A stretch of DNA of 64,000 bases from CAZAMI01 sp964627805 (GTDB lineage Archaea > Thermoproteota > Thermoprotei_A > Sulfolobales > NBVN01), in assembly GCA_964627805.1 (NCBI GenBank), contig CAZVLA010000030.1:1-64000 (forward strand), given 5' to 3'. Under the pieces are notes generated by a model. That model was not told where the DNA came from. It searched no databases and saw nothing but the letters and a program-made list of their open reading frames with translations. This document shows positions 41,706-51,426 of the stretch, in pieces. How positions within the stretch are numbered: the stretch's first letter is position 1; the number at the start of each line of letters is the position of its first letter. Both the position numbers and the translations under genes were made by a program.

Positions 41706-44700
41706 ATGGGGGTAAATAAGGTGAAGTACACCCGCGCTTTTAGCTTAGCTATCCTAGCTATAGTCGCAATTAGTGCATTAGTTGGGTTAGCATCAACCCA
41801 CGTAACATACGCTCAAACAAAGAAAGGTCCAGCCTCAGACGAACTAATATACACTGCAGTACCCTTAAGGAACGTACCAGACGCTATAGGTAAGACCATA
41901 GATGCGTACATCTTCGGACTAAGACCTGCTCAAGTAAAGGCTATTCAGGGCAAACCTGGTGTATCGTTATACACGGCACCAGCAGGTATAGTTGACTTCA
42001 TATTCAACCCAGCACCCGTCTACACAACAACACTGAAGGGAGTATACACTAAGGAGGAGGCAGCTAAGAAGTTAGGTGTTAACCCGATAGACATAGTCTA
42101 CATTAAAGTGAATAAGACTGCAGGAACTACTTACGTAGAGCTAGGTGCTTATCCGGGCAAGGGTATTAACCCATTCGCATTTAGGCAGGTTAGATTCGCT
42201 ATGAACTACCTCATCGACAGGAAGTACGTAGTAACTAACATCTACGGCGGTTACGCAGCGCCAATGTACGCACCCTACTCGTACTACGATCCAATGTACT
42301 CCATAATCGCTGATATAGTGGCTAAGTACAGATTCAGTTACGCACCAGCACTAGCTGACCAGATAATAACTAAGGTACTAACCGCGGTAGGTGCTGTGAA
42401 GAAGGGTGGTAAGTGGTACTATGACGGCAAGCCAATAACCATCAAGTTCGTAATAAGGACTGAGGATGAGAGGAAGGAGCTAGGTGATATGTTAGCCTCA
42501 GAGCTTGAGAGGCTAGGATTCACTGTTAATAGGATGTACATGACATTCGGTGAGGCAATAAGTACAGTCTACTTCACTAACCCAATAGACTTCAAGTGGC
42601 ACATATACACCGAGGGATGGGGTAAGGGAGCCATTGATAGATGGGACCCATGGACACTAACGCAGTTCGCGGCACCTTGGTTCGGTTGGATGCCAGGTAT
42701 ACAGCAGGCTGGTTGGTGGCAGTACAAGAATGAAACCCTAGACGAGCTAACTAAGAAGGCATGTCTAGGTAAGTTCAAGAGTAAGGAGGAGTTCATTAAT
42801 CTAATAAGGAACGCTACCGAGATAGCACTACAGGAGAGCGTTAGGGTATGGATAGCTACAACGATGGACGTATTCCCAGCAGTATCGGACCTCAAGGGAG
42901 TAACCCTAGACTTAGGTGCTGGGCTAAGGTCAATATACGATGCTAGGGAGTGGTACATACCTGGAAAGAACGTAGTTAGGGTAGGTCACCTACACATCTG
43001 GACATCTAGAACCGTATGGAACATCTTTGGAGGATTCTCAGATGTATACAGTGTAGACATTGCTAGGCAGACTTACGACCCATTCATATGGAGGCACCCA
43101 TTCAATGGTGAGCCAATACCGTTCAGAGTAACCTTCGACGTAGTAACAGCAGGGCCTACCGGTAAGTTAACACTACCCAGCGACGCAATAATATGGGATG
43201 CTAAGAAGAATGAGTGGGTTAACGTAAAGCCAGGAACCAAAGCAACTAGTGAAGTCATATTCCACCTAGACAAGCTAATCGGTACTAAGTGGCACGACAA
43301 CATAACGATAACATGGGCAGATGTACTAGCTATTTGGGCTGAGGACTTCGAGATAGCCTACGACCCCGTTAAGTCACAGCTAGAGTCAGCTATTGCAGGA
43401 CCGCTTAAGGAGACTCTAGACTTAATCAAGGGTATTAAGATAGTACCGGATAAGAAGGAGTTAATAGTGTATATTGACTACTGGCACTTCGATAAGGCGT
43501 ACATCGCTGACATGGCATCAATATCACTGCAGAACCCAGCAGCCTTAATACTAGCTCAGGACTACCTAGCATTCGTAGCTAAGAAGTATGCATTAAGCGA
43601 TGCTAGATCAAGAGCACAGAAGATACCGCAGCTAAGCCTAGTACTATCCGACCATGCTAAGGCTATCGAGGACGTACTAAAGACTTGGTTAAGTGAAGGT
43701 ACTATACCCAGCGACTATAAGGGATACTTCGTAGTCAATGGCAAGTCCTACTTAACCACCGATGAGTGGAAGGCTAGGTTACAGGCACTAATTAAGTGGA
43801 TCGACACTTACCATAACGCATGGGTTAGTGACGGCCCATTCATGGTGGTACTCTTCGATAAGGATAAGCAGATAGTTAAGCTCAAGGCATTCAGAGACCC
43901 GACATATCCATTCAGTCCAGGCACTTGGTACTTCGGAATGCCTAAGCCAGTACACATAGTGTCGGTAGGCGTCCCAGTAGTATCGCCTGGTAGTGAGGCA
44001 ACTATAATCATTACAGTAAGTGGTGAGCCGCCAATACATGTTAAGTACATACTAAGGGACCCAGTAACTAACACAATAATAGTATCAGGTGACGCTACTC
44101 AAGTAACCCCAACAACATTCAGGGTAGTGCTACCAGCTGAGGTAACTTCGAAGCTTAAGGAGTACAGTGCTTACGAATTAACGGTGTTAGCCTTCAGTGA
44201 GAAGGTAGCAATGCCTGCTGAGGTAATCAAGACATTAACGACTGGTGCTGCCTTAACTAAGAAGTTAGGTGAGGTATCAGCTAAGGTTGCTCAAGTAAGT
44301 AAGACTGTTGAGGAGGTAAGCTCAAGGGTAGAGCAAATCAGCACCCAATTAAGTCAGAGAATAGAGCAGATAAGTGCTCAGTTAAGTGAGAAGCTAACTA
44401 AGCAAGTATCACAAGTAAGTGCTGCTTTAGGTAGTGCATTAAAGACTTCCTTAAGTGAGTTATCAAAGTCAATGACTGACTTAGCGAACACGCTAAAGTC
44501 ATCAATGAGTGAGTTAAGCAGTACTCTAAAGTCTTCGGTAGGTTCAGTAAGTAGTCAAGTAACTGCAGTAAGTAATGAAGTTAAGAGCGTTAAGAGTGAC
44601 ATAGCGTCGCTGAAGAGCACAATGTCAAGCTTAAGCTCAAGCATAGATGAATTAAGTGATAAGGTTAGCTCACTAGATAAGACAATTAAGGGTATAACAG

Positions 44701-44786
44701 GGACATTCACACTACTAGAGGGTCTAATCATCATAACCATAATATTGGAGATCATAGCAATAGCTGTAGCGTTTAGGAGAAAGTAA
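41706..44786 (+). CDS. ABC transporter substrate-binding protein (family 5), membrane-anchored by coiled-coil stalk
   Basis: 1026 residues. The signal sequence is at about 10-37 (AFSLAILAIVAISALVGLAS). The solute-binding domain of the oligopeptide/dipeptide type covers about 45-780 (FRQVRFAMNYLIDRKYV, WGKGAIDRWDPWT). An Ig-like strand domain follows at about 785-860. A long heptad-rich stalk (about 870-990, many VSS, QIS, LKSS repeats) leads to a C-terminal membrane helix (about 998-1022) ending FRRK. It captures peptides or sugars outside the cell. This anchored-stalk layout replaces the lipoprotein anchor of bacteria. Confidence 0.88.
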   Translation: MGVNKVKYTRAFSLAILAIVAISALVGLASTHVTYAQTKKGPASDELIYTAVPLRNVPDAIGKTIDAYIFGLRPAQVKAIQGKPGVSLYTAPAGIVDFIFNPAPVYTTTLKGVYTKEEAAKKLGVNPIDIVYIKVNKTAGTTYVELGAYPGKGINPFAFRQVRFAMNYLIDRKYVVTNIYGGYAAPMYAPYSYYDPMYSIIADIVAKYRFSYAPALADQIITKVLTAVGAVKKGGKWYYDGKPITIKFVIRTEDERKELGDMLASELERLGFTVNRMYMTFGEAISTVYFTNPIDFKWHIYTEGWGKGAIDRWDPWTLTQFAAPWFGWMPGIQQAGWWQYKNETLDELTKKACLGKFKSKEEFINLIRNATEIALQESVRVWIATTMDVFPAVSDLKGVTLDLGAGLRSIYDAREWYIPGKNVVRVGHLHIWTSRTVWNIFGGFSDVYSVDIARQTYDPFIWRHPFNGEPIPFRVTFDVVTAGPTGKLTLPSDAIIWDAKKNEWVNVKPGTKATSEVIFHLDKLIGTKWHDNITITWADVLAIWAEDFEIAYDPVKSQLESAIAGPLKETLDLIKGIKIVPDKKELIVYIDYWHFDKAYIADMASISLQNPAALILAQDYLAFVAKKYALSDARSRAQKIPQLSLVLSDHAKAIEDVLKTWLSEGTIPSDYKGYFVVNGKSYLTTDEWKARLQALIKWIDTYHNAWVSDGPFMVVLFDKDKQIVKLKAFRDPTYPFSPGTWYFGMPKPVHIVSVGVPVVSPGSEATIIITVSGEPPIHVKYILRDPVTNTIIVSGDATQVTPTTFRVVLPAEVTSKLKEYSAYELTVLAFSEKVAMPAEVIKTLTTGAALTKKLGEVSAKVAQVSKTVEEVSSRVEQISTQLSQRIEQISAQLSEKLTKQVSQVSAALGSALKTSLSELSKSMTDLANTLKSSMSELSSTLKSSVGSVSSQVTAVSNEVKSVKSDIASLKSTMSSLSSSIDELSDKVSSLDKTIKGITGTFTLLEGLIIITIILEIIAIAVAFRRK

Positions 44787-44923
44787 TCGTGAGATTACAT
44801 AAACAATAAAAACAATTTTAAACAAATACTAAAATTTTATTCAATTAACAATCTTATATCCCCCCTAAAGTAGTGTATATTGGCGCTTAAGTGCGGCATC
44901 CCTAGATTAAAAGGTGGTTAATA

Positions 44924-45997
44924 GTGGGTGTAGGTACGGTACTTGCGAGAAGGGCAGTAGCATTAACGGTTGCCTTAATAATTGTTGTTTTCCTAACCGC
45001 AATAATAATGGGTGCTACGGGCTACGATAAGGCTGTTTGGCAAGCAATAATAAATGAACAGGTTAGGGCTTACCAAACAAGCTTACTCAGGGGACATACC
45101 GCACCGGAGAAGGTTAGGGAGCTGGTTCAGCAGTATAAGGAGAAATTAATAAAACTATACGGACTAGATAAACCGTGGTATGAAAGGTCATTACCTTTAG
45201 TCTGGAGAACACTTACATTTCACCTAGGTATTTCAGATAGCTATGAAGTAGCTGACGTAGCGGGTGTTCCATACCCGGTTAAGGTTAGTGATGCTATATT
45301 ACTGTGCTTGCCTAGGACGATAGTAATGATTACAATAGCCCAGTTAATATGCGCATTAATAGCCCTACGTGTAGGACCTACAATAGCCTATAAGAGAGGT
45401 ACGGGCTTTGATAGAGCTATAGTGAGTTACGCAGCACTAACGAATGCCTTACCGGTCTGGTGGCTAGGTATGTTAATGATATACATCTTCGGCTTCCGCC
45501 TAGGGATATTCCCAACAGATTACAGAGCAGTCATCGCATACATGATGAACTTCTGGTCTAAACCCCTCTATAACTTAGCTAACATAATGTACTACGCTAC
45601 ACTACCAATAATAACCATCGTAATAACCTTCCTAGGCAGCTGGTTCTACAGTATTAGAGCTATGGTACTTAGGGTAGTTAAGGAGGACTTCGTAATGGTT
45701 GCTAAGGCTAAGGGATTACCTGAGAAGTACATAATATCAAAGCACGTACTAAGAGCAGCTATACCACCAGTAATAACTAATGTCATACTCTCACTAGCTG
45801 CATCAATTAGTGGATACATAATAACTGAATCAGTATTTGACTGGCCAGGCATGGGTACGTTGTATTGGGTAGCAATAACTACAGCAGACATAACCACAAT
45901 ATTAGGGCTTACTTACATGTTCACGATAGTCTACATAATAGGTAGGTTCATACTTGAGGTACTCTACATATTCCTAGACCCTAGGGTGAGGTACTAA
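44924..45997 (+). CDS. ABC transporter permease (DppB/OppB type)
   Basis: 357 residues, six predicted helices. The EAA loop is VAKAKGLPEKYIISKHVLRAAIPP. A periplasmic-side region of about 80 residues between helix 1 and 2 (EQVRAYQTSLLRGHT) is normal for DppB. Its stop overlaps the start of the next permease by 1 nt. It forms the pore with DppC. Confidence 0.93.
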   Translation: MGVGTVLARRAVALTVALIIVVFLTAIIMGATGYDKAVWQAIINEQVRAYQTSLLRGHTAPEKVRELVQQYKEKLIKLYGLDKPWYERSLPLVWRTLTFHLGISDSYEVADVAGVPYPVKVSDAILLCLPRTIVMITIAQLICALIALRVGPTIAYKRGTGFDRAIVSYAALTNALPVWWLGMLMIYIFGFRLGIFPTDYRAVIAYMMNFWSKPLYNLANIMYYATLPIITIVITFLGSWFYSIRAMVLRVVKEDFVMVAKAKGLPEKYIISKHVLRAAIPPVITNVILSLAASISGYIITESVFDWPGMGTLYWVAITTADITTILGLTYMFTIVYIIGRFILEVLYIFLDPRVRY

Positions 45998-47451
45998 TGT
46001 CTAGGCCACATAAGAAGTCAAGAGTGGGTGAGACCTTAATTAATTGGGTTAAGGAAATATCATCATATACTAGCGGTAAAGTAGGTCTGGCGCTTCTTCT
46101 CATATTCGTAGTAATATCGATATACGCCCTAGTAACATTACCGCCTAATTTCAAGTACATATGGAGTAACCCTAGATGCTGGCAGGACTATCCGGAACTA
46201 GCCCCACCTGCTTGGGTTAGGATGTTAGGATATCAGAGAGCTGCTCATAAAGTGGTCACTTATGACACACCGAGTAGGATAAGGGTATATGGTCCTTATA
46301 GGGTATTCATTTATAGTACATACTATGACCTAGACGTTAAGGATTACCCCCAGGATCTGATAATAGAGTTGAAGGACGTTAGGGTACCTAAAGTAAGTGG
46401 TAGGGCAGTCCCAGTAATGCTTAGAATGTACGTTAAAAGGCCAGACGGTAAGGTAATTAAGGTAATCGATACTACCCTTTATTTCCCTAAGAACGTCTCA
46501 GTAGCCTACACGAACCAGTCGCTAGTAATAAGTGCTAATAGGAAATTAATAGTTAGTGAAGTACTCTATAAAGTACTTAATAGTACAAGTGCTCAATTAA
46601 GCCCAGCTGTAGCAGTGAATTACGTATTTGGTAAATTACGCCTTAACGCATCTAAGGTTATCGTAACACCCTTAGAGGGTACATATAAAGTATATGCGGA
46701 GCTTTACTACCCAGCATCCTCAGGTATAATAAACCCAGCAGGCTTCGTTAGGCTTGTCATTGTGGGTGATTGCTACGGACTTCTAGGAACCGACAACATA
46801 GGTAGGGACTTAGCTCAAGCAATTCTGTATGGTTTCCCAATAGCGCTTATGATAGGTTTCGTAACGGCCGTAGCGTCAACACTGATAGGCTTATTCGCTG
46901 GAGTAATAAGTGCCTACTACGGAGGGTTAGTTGATGAGTTCCTTCAGAGGTTAATCGATGTTATGGGTAATATACCATTACTACCGTTCCTAATACTATT
47001 AGTGGACGTTACTCCTGTAGAGTACAGATTGCAAGTAATAATGCTGGTTCTGGTGGTGTTTGGTTGGGGAGGCCTAGCAATTACTGTTAGGGCTATGACG
47101 TTAAGCATCAAGGAGGAGCCGTACATAGAGGCGGCTAGAGCTATTGGTGCTAGCAATGCTAGGATAATACTGAGGCATATAGTACCTCAGATAGTACCGT
47201 ATGCAACAGCGACTCTAGTATTCTCGGTACCGGGAGCGATACTGGCTGAGGCAGGCCTTAGCGTGTTAGGTTTAGAGCATGGATGGCCTACATGGGGTAG
47301 AGTACTAGCGGCTGCTAGAATGACAGGAAGGTACGATGTCTGGTGGTGGATATTGCCACCAGGAATACTACTAGCACTAACTTCATTGACATTCGTACTC
47401 CTAGGTATGGCCCTCGAAACCATAGTAGAGCCTAGGCTAAGGACAAGGTAA
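45997..47451 (+). CDS. ABC transporter permease (DppC type) with large external insertion
   Basis: 484 residues, long for DppC (about 300). The first helix at about 30-50 is followed by an external domain of about 210 residues before LLGTDNIGRDLAQAILYGFPIALMI and the standard five-helix core with the EAA loop EAARAIGASNARIILRHIVPQ. Unlike minimal DppC, the insertion may contact the stalked binding protein (inference). ATG 45997 overlaps the dppB stop. Confidence 0.9.
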   Translation: MSRPHKKSRVGETLINWVKEISSYTSGKVGLALLLIFVVISIYALVTLPPNFKYIWSNPRCWQDYPELAPPAWVRMLGYQRAAHKVVTYDTPSRIRVYGPYRVFIYSTYYDLDVKDYPQDLIIELKDVRVPKVSGRAVPVMLRMYVKRPDGKVIKVIDTTLYFPKNVSVAYTNQSLVISANRKLIVSEVLYKVLNSTSAQLSPAVAVNYVFGKLRLNASKVIVTPLEGTYKVYAELYYPASSGIINPAGFVRLVIVGDCYGLLGTDNIGRDLAQAILYGFPIALMIGFVTAVASTLIGLFAGVISAYYGGLVDEFLQRLIDVMGNIPLLPFLILLVDVTPVEYRLQVIMLVLVVFGWGGLAITVRAMTLSIKEEPYIEAARAIGASNARIILRHIVPQIVPYATATLVFSVPGAILAEAGLSVLGLEHGWPTWGRVLAAARMTGRYDVWWWILPPGILLALTSLTFVLLGMALETIVEPRLRTR

Positions 47452-47502
47452 GGCATTTTAAATGTTTTACGCTAAGGTTAAACAATAAAATCTTAACCAT
47501 AC

Positions 47503-48582
47503 ATGTTGGACTGGGTCAAAGTATTGTCTAGGCCTGAATCAAGAGCCGGTATAGTTGGTTGGGGGGTTTACATACCTAGATACAGGATTAAAGCATTAGA
47601 CATAGCACGTATGTGGGGCTTCCCTGAGGAGTTAATTAAGTCGTTATGGATTGAGGAGAAGGCGGTAGGGGCTGAGGATGAGGACGCAGTAACTATAGGT
47701 TGGTACGCAGCTAAGGTAGCTCTAGAGAGGGGAGGTGTTGACCCTAAGGAGGTAGGAGCTGTGTTCTTCGGTACTGAATCAAAGCCCTACGCAGTAAAGC
47801 CCTCAGCAACTATAGTAGCTGATGCCTTAGGCATAAGTAATATTAAGATGGCGTCAGACCTAGAATTCGCTTGTAGAGCTGGAGGTGAAGGCATAAGGAA
47901 TGCTATAGCCTTAGTAAGTGCAGGCTTTATGAAGTACGCACTAGCTATAGGCTCAGACACCGCTCAAGCAGCACCTGGTGACGTTCTTGAATTAACAGCA
48001 TCGTCAGGTGGTGCAGCGTACTTAATAGGTCCATCAGATAAGTCCGTAGCTATCTTTGAAGGCGTAGTTACCTACGTAACGGATACCCCGGACTTCTGGA
48101 GAAGGGATCTATGTAAGTACCCCAAGCACGGTGAGATATTCACAGGTGAGCCAGCTTACTTCCATCACATTACATCAGCTGTTAGCATACTATTGAGTGA
48201 ATTAGGGCTGAAGCCTGAGGACTTCAACTACGCAGTTTTTCATCAACCAAATGGTAAGTTCCCACTTCAAGTAGGTAGGAAGTTAGGATTCCCGAAGGAA
48301 AAAATACTCCCCGGTATAGTTACTCCATGGATAGGTAATACTTACAACGGCTCAGCGTTAATAGGTTTAGCTAAGGTACTCGAGCAGGCTAAGCCAGGTG
48401 ATAGAATATTAGTAGCTACCTTCGGAAGCGGTGCAGGTAGTGACGCCTTCAGTATAGTAGTTAAGGACGGTATTGATGATGTTGCTAAGAGAGGACCATT
48501 AGTTGAGGACCTCCTTAAGAGGAAGAGGTATGTGAGCTATGGTGAGTACGCGAAGTATAGGAGATTATTAATTAAGGTGTGA
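47503..48582 (+). CDS. Hydroxymethylglutaryl-CoA synthase
   Basis: 359 residues. The archaeal short HMG-CoA synthase has GIVGWGVYIPRYRI at the N-terminus, the catalytic Cys in DLEFACRAGGEG, the His in YFHHITSAV and FGSGAGSDAF near the end. It condenses acetyl-CoA with acetoacetyl-CoA in the mevalonate pathway for isoprenoid lipids. It leads the HMGCS - thiolase - DUF35 operon, whose products form a channelling complex in characterised archaea. Confidence 0.95.
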   Translation: MLDWVKVLSRPESRAGIVGWGVYIPRYRIKALDIARMWGFPEELIKSLWIEEKAVGAEDEDAVTIGWYAAKVALERGGVDPKEVGAVFFGTESKPYAVKPSATIVADALGISNIKMASDLEFACRAGGEGIRNAIALVSAGFMKYALAIGSDTAQAAPGDVLELTASSGGAAYLIGPSDKSVAIFEGVVTYVTDTPDFWRRDLCKYPKHGEIFTGEPAYFHHITSAVSILLSELGLKPEDFNYAVFHQPNGKFPLQVGRKLGFPKEKILPGIVTPWIGNTYNGSALIGLAKVLEQAKPGDRILVATFGSGAGSDAFSIVVKDGIDDVAKRGPLVEDLLKRKRYVSYGEYAKYRRLLIKV

Positions 48583-48583
48583 G

Positions 48584-49708
48584 GTGACGAAAATGGTTAA
48601 GGTGTTCGTGACTTGGTCATCAATGATTAAAGTTGGCAGGTACTTTGATAAAAACTACAAGGAGTTAGTTAAGGAGGTGATCGATAGCTTAGAATTAGGT
48701 AATAAACATATTGACTACTTAATAATCTCATCGGTACTATCAGCTAGGGCGTTAAATCAGTTAGATATATCAACAATGATAGCTCAATACCTAGGACTAA
48801 ATAATGTAAAAACCTCGAGGATCGAGACAGGTGAATCATCTGGTTTAGCCGCTATTGAATACGCGTATTACCTAATTAAGTCGAACCTAGCTAAGAACGT
48901 CCTTGTAGTAGGTATTGATAAGCTAACTGAGTATCCTACACAAGTAACTAATGAGCACTACAATCTAATACTGGACTATGAGTTAGAGACCTTAAGGAGG
49001 GTGTCGCCACCGAATTACGCAGCACTAGTAATGAAGGAATACATGAGGAGATACAGAGTGTCTAGGGAAGACTTAACTATCTGGCCCATTAAAATGCATG
49101 AGAACGCCGTACAGAACCCCTACGCGCAATTAAGATTTAAGGTAAGTAAGGACAAGGTACTTAATAGCATCGTAGTTTCAGAACCTATTAGACTACTCGA
49201 TACGTTCCCGATAGGTGATGGTGCAGCAGCCGTATTACTAAGTAGCGAATGCAGTACTGAATGTATTGAGATTCTAAGTGTTGAAGCTAGTACATCGCTT
49301 CAGTTCTACTTAAGAGACGACATACTGGAATTACCGGCAAGTAAGGCAGCGTTAAGTAAGGTAATTAGTAGATCAGGTTTAAGCTCTTCAGAACTAAAGA
49401 ACTCACTTATAGAGCTACACGATAGTTACAGCATATATGGAATGCTTTTACTTGAGGAGTTAGGAATCACAGATAAGGGTAGTTCATGGCGTGAGGTAAG
49501 TAATTTAGATAATATTAACTTAAGTGGCGGGTTAAAAGCTAGAGGTCACCCATTAGGAGCTACTGGAGTTTACCAGTTATGTGAGGTGCATAAGTTAATG
49601 ACTGAAGGGTTAGGAGGTAATGTATTCGACGGTAAGTACGCATTAATACATTCAATGTCAGGACCCGACTACAATGCTAGGTTATGCTTAATTAGGAGGG
49701 GTGAGTAG
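48584..49708 (+). CDS. Thiolase-family protein partner of HMG-CoA synthase, active-site Cys replaced
   Basis: 374 residues of the thiolase fold. The C-terminal GGLKARGHPLGATGVYQ (catalytic His) is intact. At the nucleophile, where most thiolases have a C-A-S-G-like motif, this protein reads GESSG (Glu about residue 84). The second catalytic Cys region reads SMSGPDY without Cys. It may be a structural partner or use altered chemistry. It is the middle gene of the mevalonate operon, 1 nt after HMGCS and 2 nt before DUF35. Confidence 0.85.
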   Translation: MTKMVKVFVTWSSMIKVGRYFDKNYKELVKEVIDSLELGNKHIDYLIISSVLSARALNQLDISTMIAQYLGLNNVKTSRIETGESSGLAAIEYAYYLIKSNLAKNVLVVGIDKLTEYPTQVTNEHYNLILDYELETLRRVSPPNYAALVMKEYMRRYRVSREDLTIWPIKMHENAVQNPYAQLRFKVSKDKVLNSIVVSEPIRLLDTFPIGDGAAAVLLSSECSTECIEILSVEASTSLQFYLRDDILELPASKAALSKVISRSGLSSSELKNSLIELHDSYSIYGMLLLEELGITDKGSSWREVSNLDNINLSGGLKARGHPLGATGVYQLCEVHKLMTEGLGGNVFDGKYALIHSMSGPDYNARLCLIRRGE

Positions 49709-49710
49709 GT

Positions 49711-50112
49711 ATGAAATCAATATCGATTCACTGGAGGAATAAGGATATATATTACGGGATAGTAGTTACTGAATGCCTTAAGTGCGGTAGGAAGTCTGTG
49801 TTTAAGTGGAGTAGGTGCCCCTATTGTGGATCTCGAGAGTTGAGAGTGTTAAAGAGTAAGGGACTTGGTGTGGTTAGAGATTACACGATAAGTTATTACA
49901 GAGGTACTGAGGATCTTGAGTCATACCCTAGAATAATTGCGTTAGTGGAGTTAGATGAAGGCGTTAAGTTAATCGGGGAATTGGTTGATGTTGACGTTAA
50001 TGAGGTTAAGGAAGGCATGCGTGTAGAGGCTGTACTTAGGCGTGTAGGTAGTGATGATCCTAATGGTATAATATACTATGCATTAAAATTTATACCTACT
50101 CTACGTGGGTAA
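49711..50112 (+). CDS. DUF35 zinc-ribbon/OB-fold protein of the thiolase-HMGCS complex
   Basis: 133 residues: a rubredoxin-like zinc ribbon CLKCGRKSVFKWSRCPYCGS (about 25-44) followed by an OB fold (GVVRDYTISYY, PRIIALVELDEGVKLIGELVD). In archaea the protein bridges thiolase and HMG-CoA synthase and shares the CoA tunnel. The operon order supports that role. Confidence 0.9.
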   Translation: MKSISIHWRNKDIYYGIVVTECLKCGRKSVFKWSRCPYCGSRELRVLKSKGLGVVRDYTISYYRGTEDLESYPRIIALVELDEGVKLIGELVDVDVNEVKEGMRVEAVLRRVGSDDPNGIIYYALKFIPTLRG

Positions 50113-50143
50113 ATGCTAACATAAGTAGGCTGTAATGAATTTT

Positions 50144-50166
50144 TTATGCGGTATTAATACGCATAA
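50144..50166. promoter_or_regulatory. Imperfect 22-bp palindrome upstream of aminotransferase
   Basis: TTATGC, G, GTATTAATAC, GCATAA: with one extra G removed the site is a perfect 22-bp palindrome. It lies immediately upstream of a TATA-like TAATATACG (50170-50178), over the BRE region, as expected for an Lrp-type or similar dimeric regulator site. Confidence 0.5.
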
Positions 50167-50196
50167 TCCTAATATACGTTCACGTAAGTTATATTA

Positions 50197-51426
50197 GTGG
50201 TGTTAGGTACGGTAAAAATAGATTATATCTTATCTAGTAAAGCTGAGAAGTATAGACCATCAGAGATAAGGGAACTACTTAAACTCACAGAAGGTAAGAA
50301 AGTAATTAGTTTAGCTGGGGGTCTTCCAGACCCTAAAGTATTCCCGAAGAGGGAATTAGCCGAGATAGCGAAGGAGGTTATCGAGGAATTCGGTGATAGA
50401 GCTCTCCAATACAGCCCAACAAGGGGTGTTACTGACTTTAGAAATACCTTAAGGAAGTTCTTAATAGCTAAAGGTGTTAAAGTTCGTGATGAGGACGACA
50501 TAATAGTAACTACGGGATCACAGCAATCGCTTGACTTAATATCTAGGATGTTCTTAGAGTCAGGAGATGATGTTATTGTTGAATTACCATCATACTTAGC
50601 AGCTCTTACAGCCTTTAGAGCTAATGACGCAAATCTCGTAGGGGTTCCGATGGATGAAAACGGCATGAAGACGGACAAGCTTGAGGAGATAGTTAGGGAG
50701 TTAGTTGGTAAGGGTAGGAAGATAAAGTTCATCTACACAGTACCGGTAGCTCATAACCCCACAGGAATAACCATGAGTTTAGATAGAAAGAAGCACTTAC
50801 TAGAGATAGCCTCTAAATATGACCTACTGATTATTGAGGACGATCCCTACTCCTACTTCATATATGATGAAGGTGTTGATGTTACACCGCTGAAGTCACT
50901 AGATAAGGAGGGTAGGGTAGTCTACCTAAGTACATTTAGCAAGATATTAGCTCCGGGTCTTAGAATAGGGTGGTTAGTAGGCCCTAAGGAATTCATTGAT
51001 TACGTCGAAAGATGCAAGCAGACGGCTGACTTACACACACCAACGTTAACTCAGTTCATAGCTATGGAGGCAATAAGGAAGGGAGTAGTTGATAAGACTA
51101 TCAGAAGAGCTAAGGAGGTATATAGAGTTAAGAGGGACGTCATGATTAATGCATTAAGTAAATACATGATTAAAGGTACTAAATGGGTAAAGCCTGTAGG
51201 TGGGTTATTCGTATTTGTGTGGTTACCTAGCCTAGAGCTAAACACTAAGAAATTACTACCAGAGGCTATAGAACGTGGAGTAGCTTACGTGCCTGGAGCA
51301 CCGTTCTTCGCCGATGGTATGGGCTGGAATACACTAAGACTAAACTTCAGCTACCCAACACCTGAACAGATTGAAGAAGGTGTTAAGATTCTAGGTAGCT
51401 TAATAAGAGATAAGATAGGCGGTTAA
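50197..51426 (+). CDS. PLP-dependent aminotransferase, class I (LysN/aromatic type)
   Basis: 409 residues. AGGLPDPKVFPKREL, YSPTRGVTDFRNTL, VTTGSQQSLDL, the VAHNPTGITM block, IIEDDPYSYF and the PLP lysine in STFSKILAPGLRIGW are in order. The family includes 2-aminoadipate and multi-substrate aromatic aminotransferases. The start is GTG 50197 (or GTG 50200), about 25 bp after the TATA, so the mRNA is probably leaderless. Confidence 0.93.
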   Translation: MVLGTVKIDYILSSKAEKYRPSEIRELLKLTEGKKVISLAGGLPDPKVFPKRELAEIAKEVIEEFGDRALQYSPTRGVTDFRNTLRKFLIAKGVKVRDEDDIIVTTGSQQSLDLISRMFLESGDDVIVELPSYLAALTAFRANDANLVGVPMDENGMKTDKLEEIVRELVGKGRKIKFIYTVPVAHNPTGITMSLDRKKHLLEIASKYDLLIIEDDPYSYFIYDEGVDVTPLKSLDKEGRVVYLSTFSKILAPGLRIGWLVGPKEFIDYVERCKQTADLHTPTLTQFIAMEAIRKGVVDKTIRRAKEVYRVKRDVMINALSKYMIKGTKWVKPVGGLFVFVWLPSLELNTKKLLPEAIERGVAYVPGAPFFADGMGWNTLRLNFSYPTPEQIEEGVKILGSLIRDKIGG

